Origin: Sphingomonadales bacterium
Lineage (GTDB): Bacteria > Pseudomonadota > Alphaproteobacteria > Sphingomonadales > Sphingomonadaceae
Assembly (NCBI GenBank): GCA_027488785.1
Contig: JAIYAY010000014.1
Location: 62,001 to 126,000, forward strand
Direction of reading: 5' to 3'
DNA: 64,000 bases
Each line of letters begins with the position of its first letter. The first letter of the stretch is position 1. The notes under the pieces are model-generated. The model was not told where the DNA came from, made no database searches, and saw only the letters and a program-made list of their open reading frames with translations. Shown here piece by piece: positions 48,891 through 58,315 of the stretch. The position numbers were made by a program, and so were the translations under genes.

Positions 48891-48943
48891 TATAATCCGT
48901 AACATGATCTACTAGAATGATGCCTCTTCCGGGCACCATTTTT
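48891..48943. repeat. att-like direct repeat, site C (right boundary of module 2)
   Basis: 48891-48922 (TATAATCCGTAACATGATCT...) matches the right-end arm at site B with two changes, and 48923-48943 is the tRNA-Leu core CCTCTTCCGGGCACCATTTT(T), identical to site A. The next bases (ACCCCATGTTGCG) are unique and lead into tamA, so this is where the original chromosome resumes. Confidence 0.9.
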
Positions 48944-49035
48944 ACCCCATGTTGCGTTCTTGTTTGCAACCCTTGCCTTTCGCACTATCGAATGTTCCCG
49001 AGACAATCGGAACCTTTTTGCATAAGGGGGCGGTT

Positions 49036-51177
49036 GTGCCAGGGAATGTCTGTTTGATCCGAACAATTGCCATTTTGTATTTGAGCAGCGCAGCAGCGCC
49101 GTTGTTTGCCCAAAATCCGGCGGATGCGAAGGCCAATACTGCGCCACGCGTGCCGATCATAACCGACACTGAATTTGATGCGGCCATTCCGTCGCTGGAT
49201 GATGCCCCCTTGGAAAGCATCGAAGCTTGGACGGCTGAGCAGGAAAATCGTGAGGCAGACCGCTCTGTGGCGCAGCCGTCGGAGCAGGTCGTTGTCGACC
49301 CGTTGCTGGACGACCCCTTGCCGCTTATCGAGAATTTTGATGCAGAACCTCCGCCTGAGCCAATACAGGCCGCGGAACGCGAGGCGGGCGCCGTGCGCTA
49401 TATCCTGCGCCTGTATGGCTTGGATGCGACGAGAACTGTTGATTTGGCTAAGGACGCTGACGGCATTGCGGTTGAGGCGGCGGCTTGGAATGATGTTCGG
49501 TCGCGTTTTTATGATCTTTCGTCACTTAAGGATCAAGGCGGTCGCGCAGATAGCCGCGCGGAGATTGGCCAACGTGCGCGTGCTGATCGACAACTGTTGC
49601 TGGACATATTGAACGGGCAGGGTTTTTTTGATGCCGATGTTCAGGTCAAGATCGAAGCATCAGCAAACGAAGACGGGCCGATCAATGTCGTCCTAACGGT
49701 TCTGCCTGGCCGCCGTTATTATCTCGGTCATATCGCTTTTGCTGCCCCAGCTGTACAGCCTGATAATCTTATCAGCCGCAACTTCACGCCAAAAACGGGT
49801 GATGCGATCGTTGCCGATGTCATATTGGCTGCCGAAGCGAAGCTTTCTGTCGAATTGCCGCAAAATGGCTATCCTTTCGCCACTGTTGGCCAGCGTGACA
49901 TATTGTTGGATAGCGGCTCGGGAATTGGTGATTACACTCTGCCCGTGGACCCCGGTGTGCGCAGCTATTTCGGCCAATTGCGGACCGAAGGCATGCCCAC
50001 ATTTGACGCGGGCCATATCGCAATATTGCGGCGCTTTAAAACCGGCGATCTCTATGACAGCCGTAAAGTGGATGACCTGCGCGCCGCTTTGATTGCCACA
50101 GGATTGCTTTCTACTGTTTCGGTCGAAGCCGCACCGGGTGAGGGCTTGGCACCGGACGGAACGCCTTATGCCGACTTGCTCGTCCGGCAAGAGGCCGCAC
50201 CGCCGCGCAGCTTGGCGGCAAGTGCTGGCTATGGGACGGGGCAAGGCTTTCGTGCGGAGGGCAGTTGGACGCACCGAAACCTGTTCCCCCCCGAAGGTGC
50301 ATTGCGCGTGGCCACTTTGCTTGGCACGCAAGAGCAAGCAGCTAGCGTCGCCTTTGACCGCGGCAATGCCGGACGACGTGACCGCAATATTGAGATATCC
50401 TTGTCGGCACTACACAGCAATTATGATGCGTTCGAGGCCTATACTGGTCGGCTGGCCGTGACGATGGCGCTTGTTTCGACCCCAATTTGGCAAAAGAAAT
50501 TCACATGGTCGATTGGGGCGGAAATCTTGGGCACGTCCGAAGATGCGTTTGAATTGGCACGCGGCGTCCGCGACCGGCAGCTTTATTATGTCGCCGCTTT
50601 GCCGGGGCAGGTCGGTTTTGACCGATCAAACGACTTACTTGACCCCGTGCGGGGCTATCGCATGAACTTACGCATATCGCCCGAGGCATCTTTAGGCACG
50701 GGTAAACAAATTTATGTGCGCGCCATTTGGGATGGATCTTATTATCATCTCGTGAAGGACAATATCGTAGTGGCTGCCCGCGCGCGCGTTGCAACCATTT
50801 CGGGCATAGCGCGAGATAATCTGGCGCCATCACGCAGATTCTACGGCGGCGGCGGTGGCTCTATCCGGGGTTTTGGGTATCAACGGCTCGGTCCATTGGA
50901 TCCGAACAATGATCCAATCGGTGGGCGAAGTGTGAACGAATTTGCGCTGGAGGGGCGCTATCGCTTTGGAAACTTCGGCGTTGTCAGCTTTGTCGACGCG
51001 GGACAAGCCTATGAATCGAGCATACCCAAATTTGACGACTGGCGCGTTGGCGTTGGTATTGGTGGCCGTTTATACACGAATTTTGGTCCCGTCCGGCTTG
51101 ACCTCGCAACGCCGTTGAACCGTCGTCCCGGTGACTCCCGTTTTAGTGTGTATGTGTCGATTGGGCAGGCATTTTAA
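49036..51177 (+). CDS. tamA: Autotransporter assembly factor TamA (Omp85 family outer-membrane protein)
   Basis: With TamB it helps insert outer-membrane proteins and move lipids. The 713-residue protein has a signal peptide (LIRTIAILYLSSAAAPLFA), an acidic N-terminal region, POTRA-like repeats (VVLTVLPGRRYYLGHIAFAA and YFGQLRTEGMPTFDAGHIAI), and an Omp85 barrel with the conserved FYGGGGGSIRGFGYQRLGP motif (VRGF/Y-like lid) and terminal SVYVSIGQAF. I chose the GTG at 49036: AAGGGGG lies upstream and the signal peptide begins there. The ATG at 48949 is in frame but starts only 5 bases after the att core. It shares a stop/start base with tamB. Confidence 0.88.
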   Translation: MPGNVCLIRTIAILYLSSAAAPLFAQNPADAKANTAPRVPIITDTEFDAAIPSLDDAPLESIEAWTAEQENREADRSVAQPSEQVVVDPLLDDPLPLIENFDAEPPPEPIQAAEREAGAVRYILRLYGLDATRTVDLAKDADGIAVEAAAWNDVRSRFYDLSSLKDQGGRADSRAEIGQRARADRQLLLDILNGQGFFDADVQVKIEASANEDGPINVVLTVLPGRRYYLGHIAFAAPAVQPDNLISRNFTPKTGDAIVADVILAAEAKLSVELPQNGYPFATVGQRDILLDSGSGIGDYTLPVDPGVRSYFGQLRTEGMPTFDAGHIAILRRFKTGDLYDSRKVDDLRAALIATGLLSTVSVEAAPGEGLAPDGTPYADLLVRQEAAPPRSLAASAGYGTGQGFRAEGSWTHRNLFPPEGALRVATLLGTQEQAASVAFDRGNAGRRDRNIEISLSALHSNYDAFEAYTGRLAVTMALVSTPIWQKKFTWSIGAEILGTSEDAFELARGVRDRQLYYVAALPGQVGFDRSNDLLDPVRGYRMNLRISPEASLGTGKQIYVRAIWDGSYYHLVKDNIVVAARARVATISGIARDNLAPSRRFYGGGGGSIRGFGYQRLGPLDPNNDPIGGRSVNEFALEGRYRFGNFGVVSFVDAGQAYESSIPKFDDWRVGVGIGGRLYTNFGPVRLDLATPLNRRPGDSRFSVYVSIGQAF

Positions 51178-54100
51178 TGGCGTGGCGGCGGATTGCCATT
51201 GGCGTAGCGGCCGTCACTGCGCTGCTGCTGGTCCTATTGGCGGGCAGCATGGTTTGGCTCGACAGTCCTTCCGGACGGAATTTCGCCGCACGGCAGATTG
51301 CTGCGTTTGAATTTGAAAATGGCCTGAATATCCGCATCGGGAAAATTGACGGGTCGATTTATGGCGACGCGACATTATCCGACATCCGCTTTCGCGACCC
51401 CGAGGGTGAATTTGCGCGCGCGCCCACAATCCGACTCGACTGGAACCCATTATCCTTTTTTAGTCGCGGTGTTGCGATCCATGCCCTGACGGCGCAAGAG
51501 TTGAACATAACGCGCTTGCCTGCGTTTCGTGCGGTCCCGGACCGTGACGACCCGCTGCTCCCTGATCTTGATATACTCATCCAACGGCTGCAAGTGGACC
51601 GCATCGTCTTTGCCAAGGCCATCACGGGTGAAGAACACATCGCTTCATTGTCGGGCAAGTTACAGATTGCCGACAGGCGCGCGATTATCGATGCGACAGC
51701 AGGCAGCTTGGGCGGTGACCGTATCGTATTGAAACTCGACGCTGTGCCTGAGGACAATCGCTTCGATATCGATGTGCAGTTGGATGCACCTGCCAAGGGC
51801 TTATTCGCTGGTATGGCGGGTCGCAAAGTCTCGATGAAGGCCAATTTAAGCGGTCGCGGGGACTGGCGGAAATGGGATGGCGCCCTGACCGCGCAATTGG
51901 CGTCTGAGGATATTGCCGACCTTGCGCTTACCGCGCGCGAAGGGACGTTTGCGATGAAAGGCACGGCAGAACCTGCCAAAGTCTTCGCCAATAGTTTGCT
52001 CATGCGGGCGTTATCGCCGGTTGCCACTGTGGATATTGCGGCGACCTTTGCGGATCGCGTTGCGACAATAAGGGGTGGTATCCGCTCTGCCGCAGCGGAG
52101 GTTGACGTCAACGGGGCGGCTGATTTGGGCGCAGGTAGCTTTGATGACCTGGCGCTGGATTTCCGCATTCTTCGTCCGGATATCATCGGGTCGAATGTCA
52201 GCGGGATAAATATCCGCGGTAAGGCATTACTGAACGGTCCCTTCGTTGGCCCCATGGTCGCTTATTCCGCCAGCGCAAATCGGTTGGCCTTCGATGCAAC
52301 AGCATTTGAGGATGTGACCGTCACCGGCGACATGCAAAGAAAGGCAGATCGTTTCATTATCCCTGTTAATGCTAGAGCGCGCCGGGTTACGGGTATGAAC
52401 CAAGTCGTTAGCGGATTGCTGACCAACGTTCGCGTCAATGGCGATATTGCCATCGCCGATGGGCGACTGCTTTCCGACAATTTGAAAGTCCGTTCCGACC
52501 GGATCAACGCAAAGGCTTTGCTGGTAGGAGACATGAACAAGGGCGTTTACAAAACGGCGTTAAACGGAAAGCTAGATGGATTTCAAATCAACTCGGTCGG
52601 CCTGTTCAATGTCGTTGCCGACGTCGATGTCGAAACAATGCGCGGCCGTGGCTATGCCTTAGTCGGCACCGTAAAAGCGCGCTCAACGCGGCTATTCAGC
52701 CAAGGTTTCCAAAATTTCCTTGGCGGCCAAATGTTCGTCAATGCCGGTATCCGTTATGGCAATAATGGCATATTGCAGATTACCCGCGCTACATTGGTTT
52801 CGCCCATATTCCGTCTCAACAGCGGCGACGGCACTTATGTGTCCAACGGCGGACGCATCGTGTTCAATGGTCAAGGCTATTCCAACCAATATGGCCCTGT
52901 TCAGTTGGAAATGACCGGCACATTCGCGCGTCCAGAATATCGCATTACAGCAAGCAATCCCGGGCTCGGCATTGGTATGTCGAATGTCGTTGGCGTCGTG
53001 ACGCGCAGCCTGCGCGGCTATGCCGTCGCGATGACGGGTTCGACCGATTATGGGCCGATCAGCGCCGATGTCGACGTGCTTTCGGGCAATGGCCCGCTGA
53101 CGATTGACGTCCTGCGCGGTAACTTTGGAGGCATTGATGTGACGGGCCGTATCCGACAGGCCGCATCGGGACCTTTTGTGGGAACATTGATGGGTAAAGG
53201 TTCAGGCTTTGACGGAACCATTGCCTTGTCGGCACAAAGCGCGTTTCAGCGCGCTGTCATCGATGTCACCGCATTCAATGCGGTGCTTTCCGGCGCGCAA
53301 AAACTCGCGATCGGGCGCGGAATGATGAACGCCGACATCATATTTTATGATAGCCCGCAGATCATTGCCGATGTGCAAGTTGAAAACGCGTTGTTCCGCG
53401 ACATCTCGATCGCCGCATCGCGCGTGAAGGTGCATTACAGGGCAGGTTCCGGCACAGCGCAAATACTAGCCGAAGGTCGAAACAAGGTACCTTTTCGCTT
53501 TGCTGCAAATGCCGACTTCACACCGCAATTGTGGCGGATTGCCGCTAAGGGTCGCGCCAATAGTGTGAATTTCGCGACTGATGGCGCTGTCCACATTGTT
53601 CCGCGCCGGAACAGCTATGATATTTTACCGAGCAATATCAATGTCGCCGATGGCAGCTTGCGCATTGCGGGCAGCTACGGCGACGCCCTTGTCGCCCAAG
53701 CGCGCATCGACAAGGTCGATATTGCGGTACTCGACCCCTTCCTACCTGGTCTTGGACTTGGCGGGCGGGCTACCGGAAGTCTGGATTGGTCTCAGGCGTC
53801 TATGACTGCTTTTCCGAATGCGAACATGCGGCTGGATGTAAGCCGCTTTGTCCGGGCAAATTTGGGGTCGCGATCACAGCCGGTGGATATCAGCATGATC
53901 GGAAGACTGATGCCTGCAGGCGGTAACGCACGTTTTATCATCCGGCGGCGGGGTGCAGCGGTGGGCCGACTTCAGATTGACATGACGCCATTGCCACCCG
54001 GAAACGCACACTGGACCGAACGGTTGCTCGCTGCGCCCTTATCCGGTGGCATTCGTTATAACGGACCTGCTGACACCTTGTTTTCCTTGACTGAGCTTGC

Positions 54101-55337
54101 GGACCAAAGCCTGACGGGCAATATCGGCGTTGCCGCCGATTTTTCAGGTAGGTTGCAGGCCCCGATATTGACCGGCGTCGTCCGCGCCAATGACCTTGTG
54201 TATGAAAATGATAATTATGGCACGCGACTGACCAATCTACGTGTGCGGGGCGTATTTACAAATGACCAGTTGGACGTGACGGAGTTGAGCGCAAAAGCGG
54301 GCGATGGCACCATTACGGGCAAAGGTATTGTCAACTTAAGTGCAGCCAAAGGCTTTCCTGTGCAGCTAAACCTTGACCTCGACCGCGCCCGCGTTGCGCG
54401 CAGCGAGTTGATTTCGACAACCGCGACTGGCCAGGTTAGCGTCACCAAAACGCCCGACGGTGAAGCACTGGTCAGCGGCACATTACGTCTGCCAGAAACG
54501 CGGTTCAAGATTATCAGGCAAGGCGCGGCCAAAGTGGCAACCTTAACCGGCGTGCGTCGCAAGACACCAACGGGCCGGGCCCGTGTGTCCGGCGATGCCG
54601 ATGCGATCAGAAGCCTTCCAAGCAATTGGAAACTCGACATCCGGCTGGACGCGCCGGACGAATTATATGTGAGCGGAATGGGGCTGGAGTCCGAATGGGG
54701 CGCGAATTTGCGGATCACAGGGACCAGCGACGCGCCTTTGATTTCGGGTGATATGCAGCTTGTGCGCGGGACTTTGGGCTTTGCCGGTCGATCCTTTGAA
54801 CTGGAAAGCGGACGCATTTCCTTCAACAGCGGACCTGCAAGCAATCCATCGATCCGGGTGACGGCCGCAAGCGAAGTTGATGGAACAACGGTGCGCGTTA
54901 ATATTGCCGGTACCGGACAAAATCCTGCGATTAGCTTTAGCTCAACCCCTGCCTTGCCGCAGGATGAAATCATGGCGCGGATCTTATTCGGTAACTCTAT
55001 CGCGGAATTGTCAGCCATTCAGGCTGTCCAGCTTGCCGGGTCACTCAACAGCCTGCGCGGCGGATCGGGCGGGCTAAATCCGCTGGGCGTACTGCAATCG
55101 GCGACGGGTCTTGACCGCTTGCGCCTGCTGAATGCAGACGCGAGTAACGGGCGCGAAATGGCGGTTGCCTTTGGCCAGTATATAACCAATGACGTCTATG
55201 TTGAAATCGTCACGGACGCCCGCGGTTATACCGCGACGCAGTTGGAAATCAGCCTGACCCGCGCGCTTTCGGTGCTGAGTCAGATTGGTACCAGCGGAAC
55301 ATCGAACGTTAATATTCGCTATAAAAAGGATTATTGA
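51177..55337 (+). CDS. tamB: Translocation and assembly module subunit TamB (AsmA-like bridge protein)
   Basis: A 1386-residue periplasm-spanning protein. It has an N-terminal membrane anchor (IAIGVAAVTALLLVLLAGSM), a long beta-rich taco-like body, and the C-terminal DUF490 region with MARILFGNSIAELSAIQAVQ, SNGREMAVAFGQYITNDVYV and the ending SNVNIRYKKDY. Length and ending are typical of alphaproteobacterial TamB. Its ATG shares the last A of the tamA stop (TAATG), showing translational coupling. Confidence 0.93.
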   Translation: MAWRRIAIGVAAVTALLLVLLAGSMVWLDSPSGRNFAARQIAAFEFENGLNIRIGKIDGSIYGDATLSDIRFRDPEGEFARAPTIRLDWNPLSFFSRGVAIHALTAQELNITRLPAFRAVPDRDDPLLPDLDILIQRLQVDRIVFAKAITGEEHIASLSGKLQIADRRAIIDATAGSLGGDRIVLKLDAVPEDNRFDIDVQLDAPAKGLFAGMAGRKVSMKANLSGRGDWRKWDGALTAQLASEDIADLALTAREGTFAMKGTAEPAKVFANSLLMRALSPVATVDIAATFADRVATIRGGIRSAAAEVDVNGAADLGAGSFDDLALDFRILRPDIIGSNVSGINIRGKALLNGPFVGPMVAYSASANRLAFDATAFEDVTVTGDMQRKADRFIIPVNARARRVTGMNQVVSGLLTNVRVNGDIAIADGRLLSDNLKVRSDRINAKALLVGDMNKGVYKTALNGKLDGFQINSVGLFNVVADVDVETMRGRGYALVGTVKARSTRLFSQGFQNFLGGQMFVNAGIRYGNNGILQITRATLVSPIFRLNSGDGTYVSNGGRIVFNGQGYSNQYGPVQLEMTGTFARPEYRITASNPGLGIGMSNVVGVVTRSLRGYAVAMTGSTDYGPISADVDVLSGNGPLTIDVLRGNFGGIDVTGRIRQAASGPFVGTLMGKGSGFDGTIALSAQSAFQRAVIDVTAFNAVLSGAQKLAIGRGMMNADIIFYDSPQIIADVQVENALFRDISIAASRVKVHYRAGSGTAQILAEGRNKVPFRFAANADFTPQLWRIAAKGRANSVNFATDGAVHIVPRRNSYDILPSNINVADGSLRIAGSYGDALVAQARIDKVDIAVLDPFLPGLGLGGRATGSLDWSQASMTAFPNANMRLDVSRFVRANLGSRSQPVDISMIGRLMPAGGNARFIIRRRGAAVGRLQIDMTPLPPGNAHWTERLLAAPLSGGIRYNGPADTLFSLTELADQSLTGNIGVAADFSGRLQAPILTGVVRANDLVYENDNYGTRLTNLRVRGVFTNDQLDVTELSAKAGDGTITGKGIVNLSAAKGFPVQLNLDLDRARVARSELISTTATGQVSVTKTPDGEALVSGTLRLPETRFKIIRQGAAKVATLTGVRRKTPTGRARVSGDADAIRSLPSNWKLDIRLDAPDELYVSGMGLESEWGANLRITGTSDAPLISGDMQLVRGTLGFAGRSFELESGRISFNSGPASNPSIRVTAASEVDGTTVRVNIAGTGQNPAISFSSTPALPQDEIMARILFGNSIAELSAIQAVQLAGSLNSLRGGSGGLNPLGVLQSATGLDRLRLLNADASNGREMAVAFGQYITNDVYVEIVTDARGYTATQLEISLTRALSVLSQIGTSGTSNVNIRYKKDY

Positions 55338-55522
55338 TGCGTTGCCTCCTGCCTTTGCTGACGCTGACAATAACTTCCTTTCTAGCGGCGGGGTGTCAGC
55401 AGGACTTTAATACGCAATATGCAGAGACAGAGCGCAAGGTGAAAGCGGCGGAAGCAAAAATCGATGCTGAAATGGCGCAAGAAGCCAAACGCGAGCCTCA
55501 TCAAAATGGCAAATCGGAATAA
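55337..55522 (+). CDS. Small lipoprotein, unknown function
   Basis: A 61-residue protein with a lipoprotein signal (LPLLTLTITSFLAAGC, Cys in the lipobox LAAGC at about residue 20), followed by a charged helical tail rich in Ala, Glu and Lys (ERKVKAAEAKIDAEMAQEAK). The ATG at 55337 shares bases with the tamB stop (TGATG). Its place behind tamAB suggests, but does not prove, a link to outer-membrane assembly. Confidence 0.7.
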   Translation: MRCLLPLLTLTITSFLAAGCQQDFNTQYAETERKVKAAEAKIDAEMAQEAKREPHQNGKSE

Positions 55523-55584
55523 CGTCCTTTCTTTTGGGACAACGCCCCCTTCACTTTCTGTGTAACCGGTCCTAACAGAGCTAC

Positions 55585-56256
55585 ATGTGGCATCTCCATC
55601 AATATCCGCTCTGTCCCTTTTCGCGCAAAGTGCGTCTGCTGCTCGGCGAAAAAGGCGTGCCATATAGCTTGGTGCGTGAGAATCCTTGGGAACAGCGCGA
55701 CGAATTTGTGCACATGAACCCTGCGGGCCGCACGCCCGTGATGCGCGATTCCGAACGTAATATTACTTTGTCCGATTCGGTGGCGATTTCGGAATATATT
55801 GACGAAACCGTCCCCACCAACCCGATGATCAGCGGCACCGCGCAATATCGCGCCGAAATTCGTCGCCTCGTATCTTGGTTCGACGAACAATTTTATGGCG
55901 ATGTGACACAGCCGCTTTTGCATGAACGCATGAAGAAACGACTGATTGATCGTCAGCCGCCCGAAGCCAAAATATTACGAGAAGCGATGAAGTTGGCCAA
56001 TGGGCATCTCGATTATATTGACTATCTCATCGACCACCGCGCGTGGTTGGCGGGATCAACAATGACGATGGCTGATCTGGCGGCAGCGGCGCAGATTTCT
56101 GTAGCTGACTATCTTGGCGGCATCGATTGGAATGGGCATGAACAGACCAAGGCTTGGTACGCGATGTTTAAATCGCGTCCCAGTTTCCGGCCCTTATTGT
56201 CCGAACGGATGGAAGTCATCGCACCTCCCAAGCATTATGAGCATGTAGATTTTTAA
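55585..56256 (+). CDS. Glutathione S-transferase family protein
   Basis: A 223-residue cytoplasmic protein with an N-terminal thioredoxin-like domain (MWHLHQYPLCPFSRKVRLLL, with Cys10 and Ser13 as active-site candidates, and ITLSDSVAISEYID with the glutathione-binding Glu-Ser-like region) and a helical C-terminal domain (MTMADLAAAAQISVADYLGG, the usual N-capping box motif). The CPFS motif fits beta or omega-like GST classes. Substrate unknown. Confidence 0.85.
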   Translation: MWHLHQYPLCPFSRKVRLLLGEKGVPYSLVRENPWEQRDEFVHMNPAGRTPVMRDSERNITLSDSVAISEYIDETVPTNPMISGTAQYRAEIRRLVSWFDEQFYGDVTQPLLHERMKKRLIDRQPPEAKILREAMKLANGHLDYIDYLIDHRAWLAGSTMTMADLAAAAQISVADYLGGIDWNGHEQTKAWYAMFKSRPSFRPLLSERMEVIAPPKHYEHVDF

Positions 56257-56321
56257 GTCGCGAAAGCGGCTGATTTCCAATCTGTTTCCTGCCCGCGTTG
56301 CGTATAGATAACGCCAAATTG

Positions 56322-56340
56322 GATATACCAACCGTTGGTA
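56322..56340. promoter_or_regulatory. 19-base palindromic operator candidate
   Basis: TATACCAAC-C-GTTGGTATA is a perfect palindrome with a single central base, located 66 bases after the GST stop and 131 bases before comM. The shape suits a dimeric repressor of the GntR, LacI or TetR type. Confidence 0.4.
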
Positions 56341-56414
56341 TACTAATCGGCAGCGGTTGCCATTGGGGCCGTTCGCGGCGCAGTTGGTCATGTCGACCAC
56401 TGGACCGGTCGGCC

Positions 56415-56454
56415 GGACCTCCGCTGTCATGACATCCCAGCGCAGCGGAGGTCC
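56415..56454 (+). promoter_or_regulatory. Hairpin in the comM leader
   Basis: GGACCTCCGCTG (56415-56426) and CAGCGGAGGTCC (56443-56454) form a perfect 12-base stem around 16 bases, ending 17 bases before the comM start codon. It has no T run, so a role in comM translation or message stability is more likely than termination. Confidence 0.45.
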
Positions 56455-56471
56455 ACCCTTGGGGAAACAAT

Positions 56472-57980
56472 ATGGTGTCGATTGTTTCCACAGTCGCATA
56501 TCTTGGTTTGGAAGCGCGCAGCGTTGAAGTGCAATGCCAGGTCGCGCCAGGCATGGTCGGCTTCGCAGTTGTAGGTCTTCCGGATAAGGCAGTCGCCGAG
56601 AGCCGTGAGCGGGTTCGCGCCGCAATCTCCGCGTTGGGCTTGGCTTTGCCGCCCAAGCGGATCACCATCAATCTTTCACCCGCTGACCTACCCAAAGAGG
56701 GTTCACATTATGACTTGCCAATTGCGTTGGCTTTACTCGGCGCGATGGGACTGGTGGATGCAGAGGCGCTGGCGCAATTTGTGGTGGTGGGTGAACTCGG
56801 TTTGGATGGCAGGGTGGCGGCCTCACCTGGCGTGCTTTTGGCGGCGCTACATGCCTCGTCTCGCGGGCTCGGGTTAATCTGTCCGGCGATGCAAGGGTCA
56901 GAAGCAGCTTGGGCTGGTGAAATCGAGGTTGTGGCCGCACCCGATTTGCTTGGTTTGCTGAACCATCTGAAAGGGCAATCCTTGCTCAGCCCGCCTGCGC
57001 CAGGAGTCGCCGCACCGCGCCAAACGGGCCCTGATCTGAAAATGGTAAAAGGGCAGGAGACGGCGAAGCGCGCCCTAGAGATTGCCGCTGCTGGGGGACA
57101 CAATTTGGCGATGGTTGGCCCTCCGGGCGCGGGCAAGTCGCTATTGGCCTCGTGCATGCCGGGTATCTTGCCAGAACTTTCACCTGCTGAAGCATTGGAA
57201 GTGTCCATGATTGCATCCGTTGCCGGATCTTTGGACGGTGGTCGCTTATTGCGCACACGTCCGTTCCGTGCGCCGCATCATAGCGCGTCCATGCCAGCCT
57301 TGGTCGGGGGCGGTTTGCGGATTCGTCCGGGCGAAGTCAGCCTGGCGCATCTCGGGGTCCTGTTCCTCGATGAACTGCCCGAGTTTCAACGCAGCGTGCT
57401 CGACAGTTTGCGACAGCCTTTGGAAACCCGCGAAGTCAGCGTCGCGCGTGCGAATAGCCATGTGACCTTTCCCGCCAATGTTCAATTGGTCGCCGCGATG
57501 AATCCGTGCCGCTGCGGACATCTCGGCGACGCGGCTTTGGCGTGCAGCCGGGCACCGCGCTGCGCTGCGGACTATCAGGCGAAGATATCGGGGCCATTGC
57601 TTGATCGGATCGACCTACATGTCGATGTGCAGGCTGTGCGCGCCGCAGACTTGGTCCTCCCGCCCCCTGCCGAAGGTTCGGCTGAGGTCGCAGCGCGGGT
57701 CCATGCCGCGCGCGTTCTACAAAGCGCACGGTTACAAGGCACTGGCCTGCGAACCAATGCGGATTTGGATGGTGATGCACTTGCGGCTTTCGCCACGCCA
57801 GACGTTGCAGGTCAGAGTTTGCTAGCCCAAGCGGCTGAGGCCATACGCCTATCTGCGCGCGGCTACACACGCATATTGCGGGTTGCCCGCACTATCGCCG
57901 ATTTGGCTAGCGCCGCTGACATTAGCCGTATCCACATTGCCGAGGCACTGAGTTACCGACGGCAACCGCCACGCAATTGA
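56472..57980 (+). CDS. comM: YifB/ComM family Mg chelatase-like AAA ATPase
   Basis: Members such as ComM are hexameric helicases that promote branch migration in natural transformation. The 502-residue protein has the N-terminal ChlI-like domain (MVSIVSTVAYLGLEARSVEV, VVGLPDKAVAESRERVRAAI), the Walker A MVGPPGAGKSLLASCMPG, Walker B LGVLFLDELPEFQRSVL, the sensor region QLVAAMNPCRCGHLGD and a C-terminal zinc-like CSRAPRCAADYQAKISGPLL segment. Length and motif order are typical. Confidence 0.93.
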   Translation: MVSIVSTVAYLGLEARSVEVQCQVAPGMVGFAVVGLPDKAVAESRERVRAAISALGLALPPKRITINLSPADLPKEGSHYDLPIALALLGAMGLVDAEALAQFVVVGELGLDGRVAASPGVLLAALHASSRGLGLICPAMQGSEAAWAGEIEVVAAPDLLGLLNHLKGQSLLSPPAPGVAAPRQTGPDLKMVKGQETAKRALEIAAAGGHNLAMVGPPGAGKSLLASCMPGILPELSPAEALEVSMIASVAGSLDGGRLLRTRPFRAPHHSASMPALVGGGLRIRPGEVSLAHLGVLFLDELPEFQRSVLDSLRQPLETREVSVARANSHVTFPANVQLVAAMNPCRCGHLGDAALACSRAPRCAADYQAKISGPLLDRIDLHVDVQAVRAADLVLPPPAEGSAEVAARVHAARVLQSARLQGTGLRTNADLDGDALAAFATPDVAGQSLLAQAAEAIRLSARGYTRILRVARTIADLASAADISRIHIAEALSYRRQPPRN

Positions 57981-58315
57981 ACAGCAATGCGGGGTAGTAT
58001 AATTGTTAGTTCGCTGATGGTTTATGAACCTCGCGCCGCTGGGCAAGTTCAAGGTTCTTCGAAGCCGCCTCCGCTTCATTCAGCACGTCGATGCTTTGTA
58101 AACCTCTCACCGCTCCGCTCGTTCGTCCTTAAGTTTGGTTGGGCTAAGAGTTGTGGCACCTAAGCATCGAAATTTATGGACGCAGAGAATGCGTAACGAC
58201 TGAAAACTTGTCCGCGGAAACTTCGCAAGTTAGATTCACTCGGATGGGCCACTGTTCATCGAGTTAGGTGTTTCTGAGCAACTCATCATGCCAGCGCGTT
58301 AACAAACTGACAGGC
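57981..58315. other. Intergenic region at the edge of the second accessory patch
   Basis: No convincing gene in about 335 bases. A short minus-strand frame (ending EVHKPSAN at about 58007) looks like the tail of an unknown degraded gene. This is where the neighbourhood switches from core genes to the ATP-grasp/methyltransferase pair. Confidence 0.45.

Larger units (their letters stand above)
39900..48943. mobile_element. Integrative module 2 (CsgG/HfaB-like adhesin secretion genes), att sites B to C
   Basis: About 9 kb between sites B and C, all genes on the plus strand: small Gly-Asn-rich secreted protein, CsgG-like channel, 1635-residue repeat protein, TIGR02466-type oxygenase, secreted protein with peptidoglycan-binding-like end. 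As in module 1, no recombinase is visible. Base composition looks lower in GC than the flanking tamA and rpsA regions by inspection. Confidence 0.7.

Noticed and set aside
35540-48943. Prophage at tRNA-Leu(CAG)
   Set aside because: No phage structural, lysis, replication or integrase genes between the repeats.
57849-58079. Minus-strand frame overlapping the end of comM
   Set aside because: Most of it is antisense to comM; the short non-overlapping part has no recognisable family.
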